Assembly: GCA_964602115.1 (NCBI GenBank)
Contig: CAZRQN010000036.1
Span: forward strand, 1 to 23,605
From: JANOGU01 sp964602115
GTDB taxonomy: Bacteria; Pseudomonadota; Alphaproteobacteria; Rhodobacterales; Rhodobacteraceae
Direction: 5' to 3'
DNA: 23,605 nucleotides
The notes beneath the pieces were generated by a model. The model ran no database searches. It had not been told where the DNA came from and saw nothing but the letters and a program-made list of their open reading frames with translations. Made by a program: the position numbers and the translations under genes. Shown piece by piece: positions 1 through 7,229 of this stretch (position 1 is the stretch's first letter; every line of letters begins with the position of its first letter).

Positions 1-43
1 GGCGGGAAGCCGCCCCCTTGCTTCCCCCAAGCGGCAAAGCCGC
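1..43. terminator. Two small GC hairpins downstream of manC
   Basis: The 62 bases past the manC stop hold two short inverted repeats. GGCGG/CCGCC with loop GAAG lies at 1-14, and GCGGC/GCCGC with loop AAA lies at 31-43. Either could help end the leftward transcript. Neither is followed by a T-run on the minus strand, so a terminator role is only a guess. No gene is seen here. Confidence 0.25.
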
Positions 44-62
44 GCGGGAGGGGGCGGGTCCT

Positions 63-1490
63 TCAGCCCTTTGGCCCCTGACCCCGGGCATAGGCATCGT
101 CGAAACGGGTGATGTCGTCCTCGCCGAGATAGCCGCCGGTCTGGACCTCGATCAGCACCATGTCGAGCTTGCCAGGATTCTCCATCCGGTGCTTGGCACC
201 CACGGGGATGTAGATCGACTGGTTTTCGGTGACGAGCCGCACTTCGCCTTCGACGGTCACCCTTGCCGTGCCCTCGACCACGATCCAGTGCTCGGCGCGG
301 TGCATGTGGCTCTGCAGACTTAGGGAGCCCCCCGGATGAACGACGATTCGCTTGACCTGGAAACGGTCGCCCAGCGCCAGGGTCTCGAACCAGCCCCAGG
401 GACGGTGGTCGCGGGGAAAGGTCTCGGCCTGGCGCACCTTGCGTGCGCTCATCCGTGCGACGGCCTCGCGCACCTCCTGCGAGCGGGCGCGGTCGGCGAC
501 GAGCACCGCGTCGGGCATGGCGACGACGACGATGTCCCTGAGCCCGAGGCCGACGAGATGCAGCCCCTCGCCCTCCGCCCGCAGCAGGCTGTCCTCGCAG
601 CCGATGGCGGTGACCGCGCCGGAAGCGGCCACGCCATGGGCATCCGGTCCGGTTTCGCGCCAGACCGCCTGCCAGTCGCCGAGGTCGGACCAGGCGCCGG
701 GGAGGGCGACGACGGCGAGTCCCTCGGCCCGCTCCATGATCGCGTAGTCGATGGAAAGATCGGGGGCGCGGATCCAGTGGCCGGGGGCAAGGCGGGTGAA
801 GCCGAGATCCTCCGCCGCCCCGCTCAGCGCCCCGCGCACCGGGGCCAGGAATTCCGGCGCCAGCGTCTCGAAGGCGGCGATCAGTGTCGCGGCAGAAAAG
901 AGGAAGATCCCGGCATTCCACGCATGATTGCCAGAGGCGAGCAGGGCTGCGGCCCTGACCGGATCGGGCTTTTCGACAAAGCCGCGCAGACGGCGCACCG
1001 GTCCTTCGGACGCAGGATCGATGTCCAGCCAGCCATAGCCGGTTTCCGCACGGGTGGGGGTGACGCCGAAGGTGACGATCCTTCCGTCACGGGCGGCGGG
1101 CATCGCCGTTGCGACGGCGGCGCGGAAGGCGTCCGGATCGGGGATCAGATGGTCGGAGGGGGCGACGAGGATCAGCGCCTGAGGGTCGGCGGCGGCGATG
1201 TGCAGCGTGGCGGCAAGGATGGCCGGAGCGGTGTTGCGCGCCATGGGCTCGATCAGGATCGCGCCTGGGGCGATGCCGGCCTCTTCCATCTGCTCGGTGA
1301 CGATGAAGCGAAAGTCCGAGCCGGTGACCACCACCGGCGGCGCAAAGTCCGGCCCCGAAAGGCGGGCGAGCGCTTCCTGGAACAGGCTGCCGTCACGGCC
1401 CAGGGGTGCGAACTGCTTGGGATAGCTTTTGCGCGACAGCGGCCAGAGCCGCGTGCCCGAACCGCCGCAGAGGATGAGGGGGACGATCAT
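63..1490 (-). CDS. manC: Mannose-1-phosphate guanylyltransferase / mannose-6-phosphate isomerase
   Basis: Cytoplasmic enzyme that makes GDP-mannose from mannose-1-phosphate and GTP, feeding exopolysaccharide or LPS sugars. The 475-residue length matches the bifunctional type II family (ManC/AlgA/XanB). The N-terminus carries the nucleotidyltransferase signature GGSGTRLWPLSR (residues 9-20) followed by YPKQF with its catalytic-loop lysine. FVEKP appears mid-domain. The C-terminal third from about residue 363 is a cupin phosphomannose-isomerase domain, starting RPWGW and containing QSHMHR (393-398). The ATG overlaps the stop of the upstream CbiX-like gene by four bases (ATGA), so translation is probably coupled. 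No other polysaccharide genes lie nearby, so the final product cannot be named. Family assignment is firm. Isomerase activity is inferred from the intact C-terminal domain. Confidence 0.95.
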   Translation of the reverse strand: MIVPLILCGGSGTRLWPLSRKSYPKQFAPLGRDGSLFQEALARLSGPDFAPPVVVTGSDFRFIVTEQMEEAGIAPGAILIEPMARNTAPAILAATLHIAAADPQALILVAPSDHLIPDPDAFRAAVATAMPAARDGRIVTFGVTPTRAETGYGWLDIDPASEGPVRRLRGFVEKPDPVRAAALLASGNHAWNAGIFLFSAATLIAAFETLAPEFLAPVRGALSGAAEDLGFTRLAPGHWIRAPDLSIDYAIMERAEGLAVVALPGAWSDLGDWQAVWRETGPDAHGVAASGAVTAIGCEDSLLRAEGEGLHLVGLGLRDIVVVAMPDAVLVADRARSQEVREAVARMSARKVRQAETFPRDHRPWGWFETLALGDRFQVKRIVVHPGGSLSLQSHMHRAEHWIVVEGTARVTVEGEVRLVTENQSIYIPVGAKHRMENPGKLDMVLIEVQTGGYLGEDDITRFDDAYARGQGPKG

Positions 1491-2188
1491 GCCACGGCCT
1501 CTGCCTCGGAAAGCGCCGCAGCAATCAGGCCCGGCACCCCGTCATGGGCGCCGATCTGCGGAAGCAGGGCGCCGGTGAAGCCGGCCTCGGCCAGCGCCTC
1601 GGGGACGTCGGCCGCCACATGCCCGGCCCGCAGCGCGAAGAAGGGCAGGCAAAGCGCCGGGCCGAGGTTGCGCGCGGCGTCCTTCAGGAAGGGCTGCTCC
1701 TCGACAAAACCCGAGACCACCGCGCTGAACGCCGTTCGCCTGCCGAGTTCTGCCGCCATGGCCCGGGTCGCCCTGGCCGAAGCACGCGAGGCCTCGCCGC
1801 CATGGGCGGCGAGCAGCAGGGTTGTCTGCCCCGGGACAAGTCCGGCAGCTGCAGCCCCTTCCAGTGCGGCGCGGGCGGTGAGATCGGGCAGGCCGGGCGA
1901 GAGCCCGAAACAGGGCAGGCGGCGCAGGTCCGCCTTTCCGGCCTCGGCCAGGCGGCGGGGAAGTGCGGTGCGCGTGAACCATCCTTCGGCCATGAAGAAG
2001 GGATAGATCAGGGCCTGCGGCAGGTCCGCGAGGGCGCGGGCGAGCGCGCCTTCGGCGGCGAGCGTGGCCGAACCCAACCGCCATCCCGGCGCCAGCGCCG
2101 CGACCTCGGCCGCCAATGCCGCCATCGTCCGTTCCTGGGGCAGGGGATCGGAAGGCGAGCCATGGGCAACGAGGATGGCGTCAGGCAT
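1487..2188 (-). CDS. CbiX/SirB-like sirohydrochlorin chelatase-family protein
   Basis: A 233-residue cytoplasmic protein of the CbiX-type chelatase family, which inserts cobalt or iron into sirohydrochlorin. It has the usual two-repeat build: AILVAHGS (residues 4-11) opens the first half and LLLAAHGGE (124-132) the second, with a further histidine in RAGHVAADVP (187-196). The ATG at 2188 is chosen because the family starts just before the VAHGS strand. A GTG at 2281 would extend it by 31 Arg/Pro-rich residues and overlap the preceding stop as GTGA, but that extension does not look like family sequence. It lies between an FAD oxidase and manC with no cobalamin or siroheme genes in sight. The true substrate is therefore open, and many such standalone homologues are unassigned. 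Confidence 0.8.
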   Translation of the reverse strand: MPDAILVAHGSPSDPLPQERTMAALAAEVAALAPGWRLGSATLAAEGALARALADLPQALIYPFFMAEGWFTRTALPRRLAEAGKADLRRLPCFGLSPGLPDLTARAALEGAAAAGLVPGQTTLLLAAHGGEASRASARATRAMAAELGRRTAFSAVVSGFVEEQPFLKDAARNLGPALCLPFFALRAGHVAADVPEALAEAGFTGALLPQIGAHDGVPGLIAAALSEAEAVA

Positions 2189-2228
2189 GGCAGTCCGCAA
2201 TGACAGGCGCGGCAGGCGCGTCCCGGGG

Positions 2229-2247
2229 CGCAGCTTACGGGGCTGCG
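2229..2247 (-). terminator. Hairpin between the oxidase and the CbiX-like gene
   Basis: CGCAGC (2229-2234) and GCTGCG (2242-2247) form a perfect six-base-pair stem with a seven-base loop, 31 bases past the oxidase stop and 41 bases before the CbiX-like ATG. No T-run follows. It may attenuate or partly end the oxidase transcript. It also argues mildly against a coding start at 2281. Confidence 0.3.
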
Positions 2248-2277
2248 GGCGCCTGTCCACCCGTCTTGCAGCCCTGC

Positions 2278-3672
2278 TCACCGTCCGGTCAGCCAGTTGC
2301 CGAAGCGGGCGAGCCGCGACGGCGGGCCGCCGCTGGCCTCCTCGCGCCGGTCGGCGGCGTTGAGCAGCGCATACATGCCGCGCACGCCGAGCCAGCGCAG
2401 CGGCTCAGGCTCCCAGCGGCGCAGGCGGCGGTTGACCCAGGGCAGGCGGGTCAGCCCGGTCTCGATGCCGAGGGCGAGATCGGCCAATGTGCGGCCGGCG
2501 AGGTTGGAGGTGGAGACGCCCACGCCGACATAGCCGCCGGCAAAACCCATGCCGGTGGCGGGATCGAAGCCCAGCGTCGCGCACCAGTCGCGCGGCACGG
2601 CGAGGACGCCGCACCAGGCATGGGCCACGCCATGGGCGGCGGCATCGGGAAAATGGCGGGCGAGAATCGCCGTCAGGCGGCGCACCGTCTCGGCATCGGG
2701 CACGCCGCCGTCATCGGTGCGGCTGCCGAAAAGGTAGGGCACGCCGCGCGCGCCCAGGGTGATCCGCCCTTCGCGGGTACGCTGGCAATAGCAATAGGAA
2801 TTGGCGAAATCTTCAAAGAGCTCATGGCCTTGCCAGCCGATCTTTGCCCAGGTCTCCGGTGGAAGGACCGGGGTGGCGATCTGGGCGGAGTTCAGCGGCA
2901 GCCATTCGCGGTGCAGGCCGGCAAGATCGGCGGTGAAGCCTTCGGTGGCGCGCAGGACGATGCGGGCGCTGACGGTTCCCCGGCGGGTCTCCACCCGGCC
3001 GGGACGGAGGGCGAGCGCTTCGGTGTCCTCGACGATCCGCACCCCCGCACGTTCGCAGGCGGCAGCCAGACCACGCACCAGCTTGGCCGGCTGGATGCGG
3101 GCGACGCCCGTCACCCGCATCGCCCCGCGCTGGCCGGGGATGTGCAGACGGGCGGCGACCTCGGAAGCCGTCATCTCGCTCACCCGGTCCTCGCCCCAGG
3201 CGCGGCGGTGCGCGATTTCTGCCCGCATCCGCACCTCCTGCGCCGGGGTAACGGCGACCACGACCTCTTCGGTGCGCAGGATGTCGGCATCGATCCCCTC
3301 GGCCTCGGCGACGCGGATCACTTCGTCCACGGTGCCGCCGAGGGCGGCGACCATGGCGCGGACCTGCGCCTCCGAGCCGTTGGCCAGATAGCGGTGATGG
3401 TTCCAGGCAAAGCCGCCGGTCAGCCAGCCACCGTTGCGCCCCGAGGCACCGAAACCGGCGAAATGCTTCTCGACCACCAGCACATCGAGATCAGGGCGCG
3501 CCGCTTTCAGATACCAGGCTGCCCACAGTCCGGTGTAGCCGGCGCCGACGATGCAGACATCGGCCTGCGCATCGCCGGCAAGCGCCGGGCGGGGCGCGGG
3601 CGCCCCACCCAGGTCGGCATACCAGAAGGACGGACCGCCGAGCGCCGGCGGCGGATCAGGGGGGGCGGACAT
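2278..3672 (-). CDS. FAD-dependent oxidoreductase of the DAO family (PuuB/OrdL-like)
   Basis: A 464-residue flavoenzyme of the glycine/D-amino-acid oxidase family. Its members oxidise amines, amino acids or gamma-glutamylputrescine using FAD. The dinucleotide-binding motif VGAGYTGLWAA is at residues 42-52, after about 35 residues of Pro/Ala-rich leader, and FGASGRNGGW (74-83) is the usual flavin-contacting loop. Near the C-terminus GFAGGYVGVGVSTSNLAG is the closing FAD-binding segment. No signal peptide is visible. The ATG at 3672 lies only a few bases below a candidate promoter (see 3679-3708), so the mRNA may have almost no leader. The substrate cannot be read from the sequence. The gamma-glutamyl hydrolase-type gene at 13626 could belong to the same kind of polyamine chemistry but is ten kilobases away. 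Confidence 0.9.
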   Translation of the reverse strand: MSAPPDPPPALGGPSFWYADLGGAPAPRPALAGDAQADVCIVGAGYTGLWAAWYLKAARPDLDVLVVEKHFAGFGASGRNGGWLTGGFAWNHHRYLANGSEAQVRAMVAALGGTVDEVIRVAEAEGIDADILRTEEVVVAVTPAQEVRMRAEIAHRRAWGEDRVSEMTASEVAARLHIPGQRGAMRVTGVARIQPAKLVRGLAAACERAGVRIVEDTEALALRPGRVETRRGTVSARIVLRATEGFTADLAGLHREWLPLNSAQIATPVLPPETWAKIGWQGHELFEDFANSYCYCQRTREGRITLGARGVPYLFGSRTDDGGVPDAETVRRLTAILARHFPDAAAHGVAHAWCGVLAVPRDWCATLGFDPATGMGFAGGYVGVGVSTSNLAGRTLADLALGIETGLTRLPWVNRRLRRWEPEPLRWLGVRGMYALLNAADRREEASGGPPSRLARFGNWLTGR

Positions 3673-3678
3673 GGCGCG

Positions 3679-3708
3679 AGCCTAGGCGCGGGCCCGGGCG
3701 TGCCGCAA
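3679..3708 (-). promoter_or_regulatory. Candidate sigma-70 promoter for the FAD oxidase
   Basis: On the minus strand TTGCGG (3708-3703) and TAGGCT (3684-3679) are separated by 18 bases. A start six or seven bases past the -10 would fall at or next to the ATG at 3672, implying a leaderless or nearly leaderless transcript. I found no equally good promoter for the divergent methyltransferase gene in the rest of this intergenic stretch (3709-3809). Confidence 0.4.
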
Positions 3709-3809
3709 GCCCCCGACGATCATGGAAATCTGCCTCCGGCCAGTGTTGCGGTGCCCTCGCGACTGTGGCACACCCAAGCATGGGAAGAGCTAAACCGGCG
3801 GGTTCAGAA

Positions 3810-4463
3810 ATGTCTGACTTTTCCACGCGGCGTATGATGATGGTCGATACGCAGGTGCGGCCTTCGGATGTCACCAAGTTCCCGATCATCGAGGCCATGC
3901 TTACCGTGCCCCGCGAGGCCTTCGTGCCCGATGCGGCGGTTGAGGCAGCCTATGTCGGCGACAACCTGCCGCTCGGGCCCGGAAGGGTGGTGCTCGAACC
4001 CCGGACGCTGGCCAAGATGCTGGATGCGCTGGATGTCCAGCCGAGCGAGACCGCGCTCGATCTGGGCTGCGGGCTTGGCTATTCGACGGCGGTTCTGGCA
4101 CGGCTCGCCGATGCGGTGGTCGCGGTCGAGGAAGACGAGGCCATGGCCGGGCAGGCCCAGCAGCTTCTTTCCGCGCATGGAATCGACAATGCCGCCGTGG
4201 TTACGGGTCCGCTTGCCGCCGGGGCGGCCAAGCACGGGCCCTATGACGTGATCTGCATCCAGGGCGGGGTCGAGACGGTGCCGGACGCGATCCTCGCCCA
4301 GCTGGCCGAGGGCGGGCGGATCGCTGCGGCTTTCATCGACGGGCGGCTGGGCACGGTGCGTATCGGGCTCAAACATGGCGGCGCCGTCTCCTGGCGCTTC
4401 GCCTTCAACGCGGCGGCACCGGTTCTTCCCGGCTTTGCCAAGGAACGGGGTTTTGCGTTTTGA
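3810..4463 (+). CDS. Protein-L-isoaspartate O-methyltransferase-like protein
   Basis: A 217-residue class I SAM-dependent methyltransferase related to Pcm/PIMT. PIMT enzymes repair isoaspartyl residues in damaged proteins. The SAM-binding motif LDLGCGLGYS is at residues 83-92 and the acidic end of strand two (VAVEEDE) at 104-110. The N-terminal stretch DNLPLGPG (51-58) aligns well with the PIMT entry region. However, the ISQP motif that carries the conserved catalytic-region serine in Pcm reads VLEP here (61-64), and the C-terminal half diverges. The ATG at 3810 is preferred over an in-frame one at 3765, because the family begins close to the RRMMMVDTQVRP segment. Its stop overlaps the tolC start by one base (TGATG). 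Fold is certain; isoaspartyl repair activity is doubtful. Confidence 0.85.
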   Translation: MSDFSTRRMMMVDTQVRPSDVTKFPIIEAMLTVPREAFVPDAAVEAAYVGDNLPLGPGRVVLEPRTLAKMLDALDVQPSETALDLGCGLGYSTAVLARLADAVVAVEEDEAMAGQAQQLLSAHGIDNAAVVTGPLAAGAAKHGPYDVICIQGGVETVPDAILAQLAEGGRIAAAFIDGRLGTVRIGLKHGGAVSWRFAFNAAAPVLPGFAKERGFAF

Positions 4464-5806
4464 TGCTTAGGCTCATCGCGGGCGCGTTTGCCGCCATGTT
4501 TGCGGTCGCGCCCGTGGCGCAGGCCGAGACGCTGGCCGATGCCCTGTCGGACGCCTACCGCAATTCGCATCTCCTCGACCAGAACCGCGCCCTGCTGCGC
4601 GCCGCCGACGAGGATGTGGCCGTGGCCGTGTCCACCCTGCGGCCGGTACTGAACTTCATTGCCGGGACCACCTATTCCAACCTGCGGCCCGACCAGCTCC
4701 AGGGTACGGTCGGGGTGGCCATCGAGATGACGCTCTACGACTTCGGCCGCAGCACCCTGGCGGTGGAGGCGGCGAAGGAAAGCGTGCTGGCCACGCGCGA
4801 GGCGCTGGTCAATCTCGAGCAGCAGGTGCTGCTGGCGGCGGTGCAGGCCTATGTCGGCGTGCGGCTGTCCGAGGAGGTTCTGGCGCTGCGCGAGGCGAAT
4901 GTGCGCCTGATCACCCAGGAACTGCGCGCCACACGGGACCGTTTCGATGTCGGCGACGTGACGCGGACCGATGTGGCCCTGGCCGAGGCCCGGCTGGCCT
5001 CGGCGCGTTCCGAACTGGTTCAGGCGCAGGGCGATCTCGCCATCGCACGCGAGGACTACCGGCTTGCGGTCGGGCATGACCCGGGGCGCCTGGCGCCGCT
5101 GCCGGCGGCGCCGGGGATCCCCAAGACCCTGGACGAGGCGCGCGGCGTGGCCGAGCGCACCCATCCGGTGATCCGCCAGTCGCAGCGCGAGGTCACGGTG
5201 GCCGAGCTGAACGTGGGACGGGCCAAGGCGGGGATGAACCCGACGCTCGGCCTCAGCCTTTCCGTCGAGCGCAACGACGCCCAGGAGACCACCAAGAGCG
5301 GCGGGCTGCAGCTCAGCCAGACGCTCTATGCCGGTGGCCGCCTGTCGGCCCTTTACCGTCAGGCCCTCGCCGGCCGCGATGCCGCCCGGGCCGCCCTGCA
5401 CCAGACGGTGGCGCAGGTTGCGAACGGCGTGGGTCAGGCCTGGACCACTCTGGCCGTTGCGGTGGCCTCGATCGAGGCTTCGGACCGCCAGATCCGCGCG
5501 GCGCAGACTGCCTTCGACGGCGTGCGCGAAGAGGCGTCGCTCGGCGCCCGCACAACGCTCGACGTTCTGGATGCCGAACAGGATCTGCTTTCCGCCCGGG
5601 TGTCGCGGCTTTCGGCCGAGGCGCAGCGCTATCTCGGTGTCTATTCGCTTCTCTCCGCCATGGGCCTTCTGACCGTCGATCACCTGAAGCTCGGGGTGCC
5701 GACCTATGATCCGGCGGGCTATTACAACGCGGTAAAGAACGCCCCGGCCACCTCGGCCCAGGGCCGGAAGCTTGACCGCATCCTGAAGGCGATCGGCAAG
5801 GACTAA
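4463..5806 (+). CDS. tolC: TolC-family outer membrane efflux/secretion channel
   Basis: A 447-residue outer-membrane channel that would join inner-membrane efflux pumps or type I secretion systems to the exterior. A signal peptide is clear: MLRLIAGAFAAMFAVAP followed by a likely cut after AQA at residue 22. The mature part has the two-fold repeated layout of the family. Each half contains long Ala/Glu/Arg-rich helices with heptad character and beta segments such as FIAGTTYSNLRPD and LSLSVERNDAQ. LYDFGRS and its second-repeat counterpart LYAGGRLSALYRQ are typical. The ATG at 4463 is used; a TTG directly before it is less likely. Start and stop overlap the upstream methyltransferase by one base, so the two are probably co-translated. 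No partner pump is adjacent, although an ABC exporter lies at 9173. Confidence 0.93.
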   Translation: MLRLIAGAFAAMFAVAPVAQAETLADALSDAYRNSHLLDQNRALLRAADEDVAVAVSTLRPVLNFIAGTTYSNLRPDQLQGTVGVAIEMTLYDFGRSTLAVEAAKESVLATREALVNLEQQVLLAAVQAYVGVRLSEEVLALREANVRLITQELRATRDRFDVGDVTRTDVALAEARLASARSELVQAQGDLAIAREDYRLAVGHDPGRLAPLPAAPGIPKTLDEARGVAERTHPVIRQSQREVTVAELNVGRAKAGMNPTLGLSLSVERNDAQETTKSGGLQLSQTLYAGGRLSALYRQALAGRDAARAALHQTVAQVANGVGQAWTTLAVAVASIEASDRQIRAAQTAFDGVREEASLGARTTLDVLDAEQDLLSARVSRLSAEAQRYLGVYSLLSAMGLLTVDHLKLGVPTYDPAGYYNAVKNAPATSAQGRKLDRILKAIGKD

Positions 5807-5837
5807 CCCGGTCTTTACCCGGGTCTGACACCCGTGG

Positions 5838-5866
5838 TTGTGCCCGTGCGGCGCGCGGGCTAGAGT
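5838..5866 (+). promoter_or_regulatory. Candidate promoter for the PopZ-like gene
   Basis: TTGTGC (5838-5843) and TAGAGT (5861-5866) are spaced by exactly 17 bases, 30 bases before the ATG. Upstream, ACCCGG/CCGGGT (5806-5811 and 5819-5824) makes a six-base-pair hairpin at the tolC stop that could weaken read-through. GAAGGA in the leader serves as a ribosome binding site. Assignment rests on spacing and the -35 alone. Confidence 0.45.
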
Positions 5867-5895
5867 TTGCCGGAGCGGAGAAGGAACCCGGGCGG

Positions 5896-6822
5896 ATGTC
5901 GGACCCGATGAGCAGCGGCGAGATCGAGGATGTCCTGTCCTCCATCCGGCGGCTGGTGGCCGACGACGGACCGCCGCCCGCGCCGGTGATTCCGGTGGCA
6001 GGGGAGCCTGGAAAGCTGATCCTGACGCCGGCCCTGCGTGTGGTGACCGATCCGGAGGCGGATGCCGGCGCCGCCGGGGATGAGGCCCCTTCGGCTGAAT
6101 TGCCGCCCGGGCTGCCGGCCGCTGCCGAAAGTCACGATCCGGAGATCCCGGCGGGCGAAGTGCCCTCGCCGGCGATCGTTGCCTCCATCGGGGCGGCAAC
6201 CGATCTGGGCGGCACGATCTGGGAATCGGAGACCGGCGATGCCTGGTCGGCGGAACTGAACGCCGACGAAGTCACGGCAATCGTGCGCACGGCGGTTCTC
6301 GACCCGTCCTTGCCGCCGGCAGAGGTTCCAGAAGCCGGGCCGGAGCAGACGACCGGAGCCGCTTTCGCGCCGTCCCTGGGCGTGCTGGCGGAGGAGATGG
6401 CCGGAACGGGACCAGCCGTCGAGGATCCGGCCATGGTGGCGCAAGAACCTGCTCCGGCCGACGGTCCCTTCGGCATCGCCGAAGCGGAGCCTGTGCCCGA
6501 ACCCGCCGAGGTGCCGGTCGCCGCGTCGCCCACCACGCCGGACGCCCTGCCGCCCTCGGGGGCCGCGCTTGATCTGAGCTTTGTCCGCCGCGCCGCGCGG
6601 ACCGCCCCTTCTGCAGAGACGCCGCCGGTACCGGGGTCCGTGCCTGAGCTGAATTTCGCGGAGGATTTCAGCCCCTTCGACGAAGAGGCGATCCGCGACC
6701 TGATCCGTGACCTGATCCGCGAGGAATTGCAGGGCAACATGGGCGAACGGATCACCCGCAACGTCCGAAAACTGGTGCGCGCGGAAGTGCAGCGGGCCCT
6801 GGCTGCCCGCTCCTTCGAGTGA
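5896..6822 (+). CDS. PopZ-like (DUF2497-type) polar organising protein
   Basis: A 308-residue acidic protein with the three-part layout of the alphaproteobacterial PopZ family. First comes a short N-terminal helix, SGEIEDVLSSIRRLVADDG (residues 6-24), matching the PopZ pattern EEILASIRRIISED. Next is a long low-complexity linker rich in Pro, Ala and Glu (about 25-250). Last are C-terminal amphipathic helices, FDEEAIRDLIRDLIREEL and ITRNVRKLVRAEVQRAL (261-302). PopZ forms a polar scaffold that tethers ParB and the chromosome origin. Here the role is inferred from layout, since the helices are only distantly similar. RDLI is duplicated in tandem, encoded by an exact repeat of GACCTGATCCG at 6697-6707 and 6709-6719. 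The gene has a candidate promoter and ends at a strong terminator. Confidence 0.75.
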   Translation: MSDPMSSGEIEDVLSSIRRLVADDGPPPAPVIPVAGEPGKLILTPALRVVTDPEADAGAAGDEAPSAELPPGLPAAAESHDPEIPAGEVPSPAIVASIGAATDLGGTIWESETGDAWSAELNADEVTAIVRTAVLDPSLPPAEVPEAGPEQTTGAAFAPSLGVLAEEMAGTGPAVEDPAMVAQEPAPADGPFGIAEAEPVPEPAEVPVAASPTTPDALPPSGAALDLSFVRRAARTAPSAETPPVPGSVPELNFAEDFSPFDEEAIRDLIRDLIREELQGNMGERITRNVRKLVRAEVQRALAARSFE

Positions 6823-6855
6823 GCGGCGCGGTACCAGGCAATTCCCGAAAATGAA

Positions 6856-6877
6856 AACGCGCCCCTTGGGGCGCGTT
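6856..6877. terminator. Bidirectional intrinsic terminator
   Basis: AACGCGCCCC (6856-6865) and GGGGCGCGTT (6868-6877) form a perfect stem between two convergent genes. The plus strand continues GCGTTTCTT. The minus strand continues TTCATTTT, so the T-rich tail is better for the leftward gene ending at 6900. It should serve both transcripts. Confidence 0.85.
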
Positions 6878-6899
6878 GCGTTTCTTGCTGAAGCCGGGC

Positions 6900-7229
6900 T
6901 CAGGCGGCTTCGGCGCGCTCGATCTCAAGGAGCGCATTGCGCCGCTCGCTTTCCTCGCGCGACAGCGCGACGGAGGTGCGAACGCCCTTGGCGACGAAAT
7001 CCATCAGGCCCTTCACCACCCGCTCGTTGGGGTCGATGCCGGCGCAGGACAGCACTTCGCGCCCGTCCTTGGATCGCGCCCAACGGGCGATCTGGTCGGG
7101 GCCATTGCCGAATTTCTTGTCGTCGGCGATCGCGTCGTCGAGCGCAGCCAGCACCACGGCGGCAAACAGCTTGCGCGCCCGCTGGCCCTGCTCGAAGTTG
7201 AACGCGGTTCCGTCTGCCCGCCCTGTCAT
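6900..7229 (-). CDS. Conserved small cytoplasmic protein (DUF6280-like)
   Basis: A 109-residue soluble protein without signal peptide or membrane segment. I recognise it as a conserved Rhodobacterales protein, probably the DUF6280 family, with no known function. Notable features are TAFNFEQGQRARKLFAAVVL (residues 8-27), a charged helix DDAIADDKKFGNGPDQIARWA (31-51), then SRDGREVLSCAGIDPNE-type sequence with one cysteine (C62), and a strongly charged C-terminal helix. The ATG at 7229 is preferred; an upstream in-frame start at 7331 would place the palindrome at 7316-7332 across the start codon. It has a long upstream region and its own terminator, so it is probably transcribed alone. High conservation of such a short protein suggests a core housekeeping or regulatory role, which cannot be named. 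Confidence 0.85.
   Translation of the reverse strand: MTGRADGTAFNFEQGQRARKLFAAVVLAALDDAIADDKKFGNGPDQIARWARSKDGREVLSCAGIDPNERVVKGLMDFVAKGVRTSVALSREESERRNALLEIERAEAA

Noticed and set aside
336..2006. Long plus-strand open frames opposite manC and the CbiX-like gene
   Set aside because: They are by-products of high GC. Their translations are Arg/Gly/Ala-rich without domains, while the minus strand carries clear enzymes.
2189..2281. GTG start at 2281 for the CbiX-like gene, overlapping the oxidase stop
   Set aside because: It would add 31 Arg/Pro-rich residues unlike the family, and a hairpin lies in this stretch. The ATG at 2188 sits right before the conserved first strand.
3765..3781. Sigma-54-like TGGCAC...AAGCA upstream of the methyltransferase gene
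   Set aside because: The spacing between the GG and GC elements is nine bases rather than the required ten, and the TT of the -12 element is missing.
4241..6199. 652-codon minus-strand frame opposite tolC
   Set aside because: It is antisense to a convincing outer-membrane channel gene, and its sequence is low complexity with no recognisable motif.
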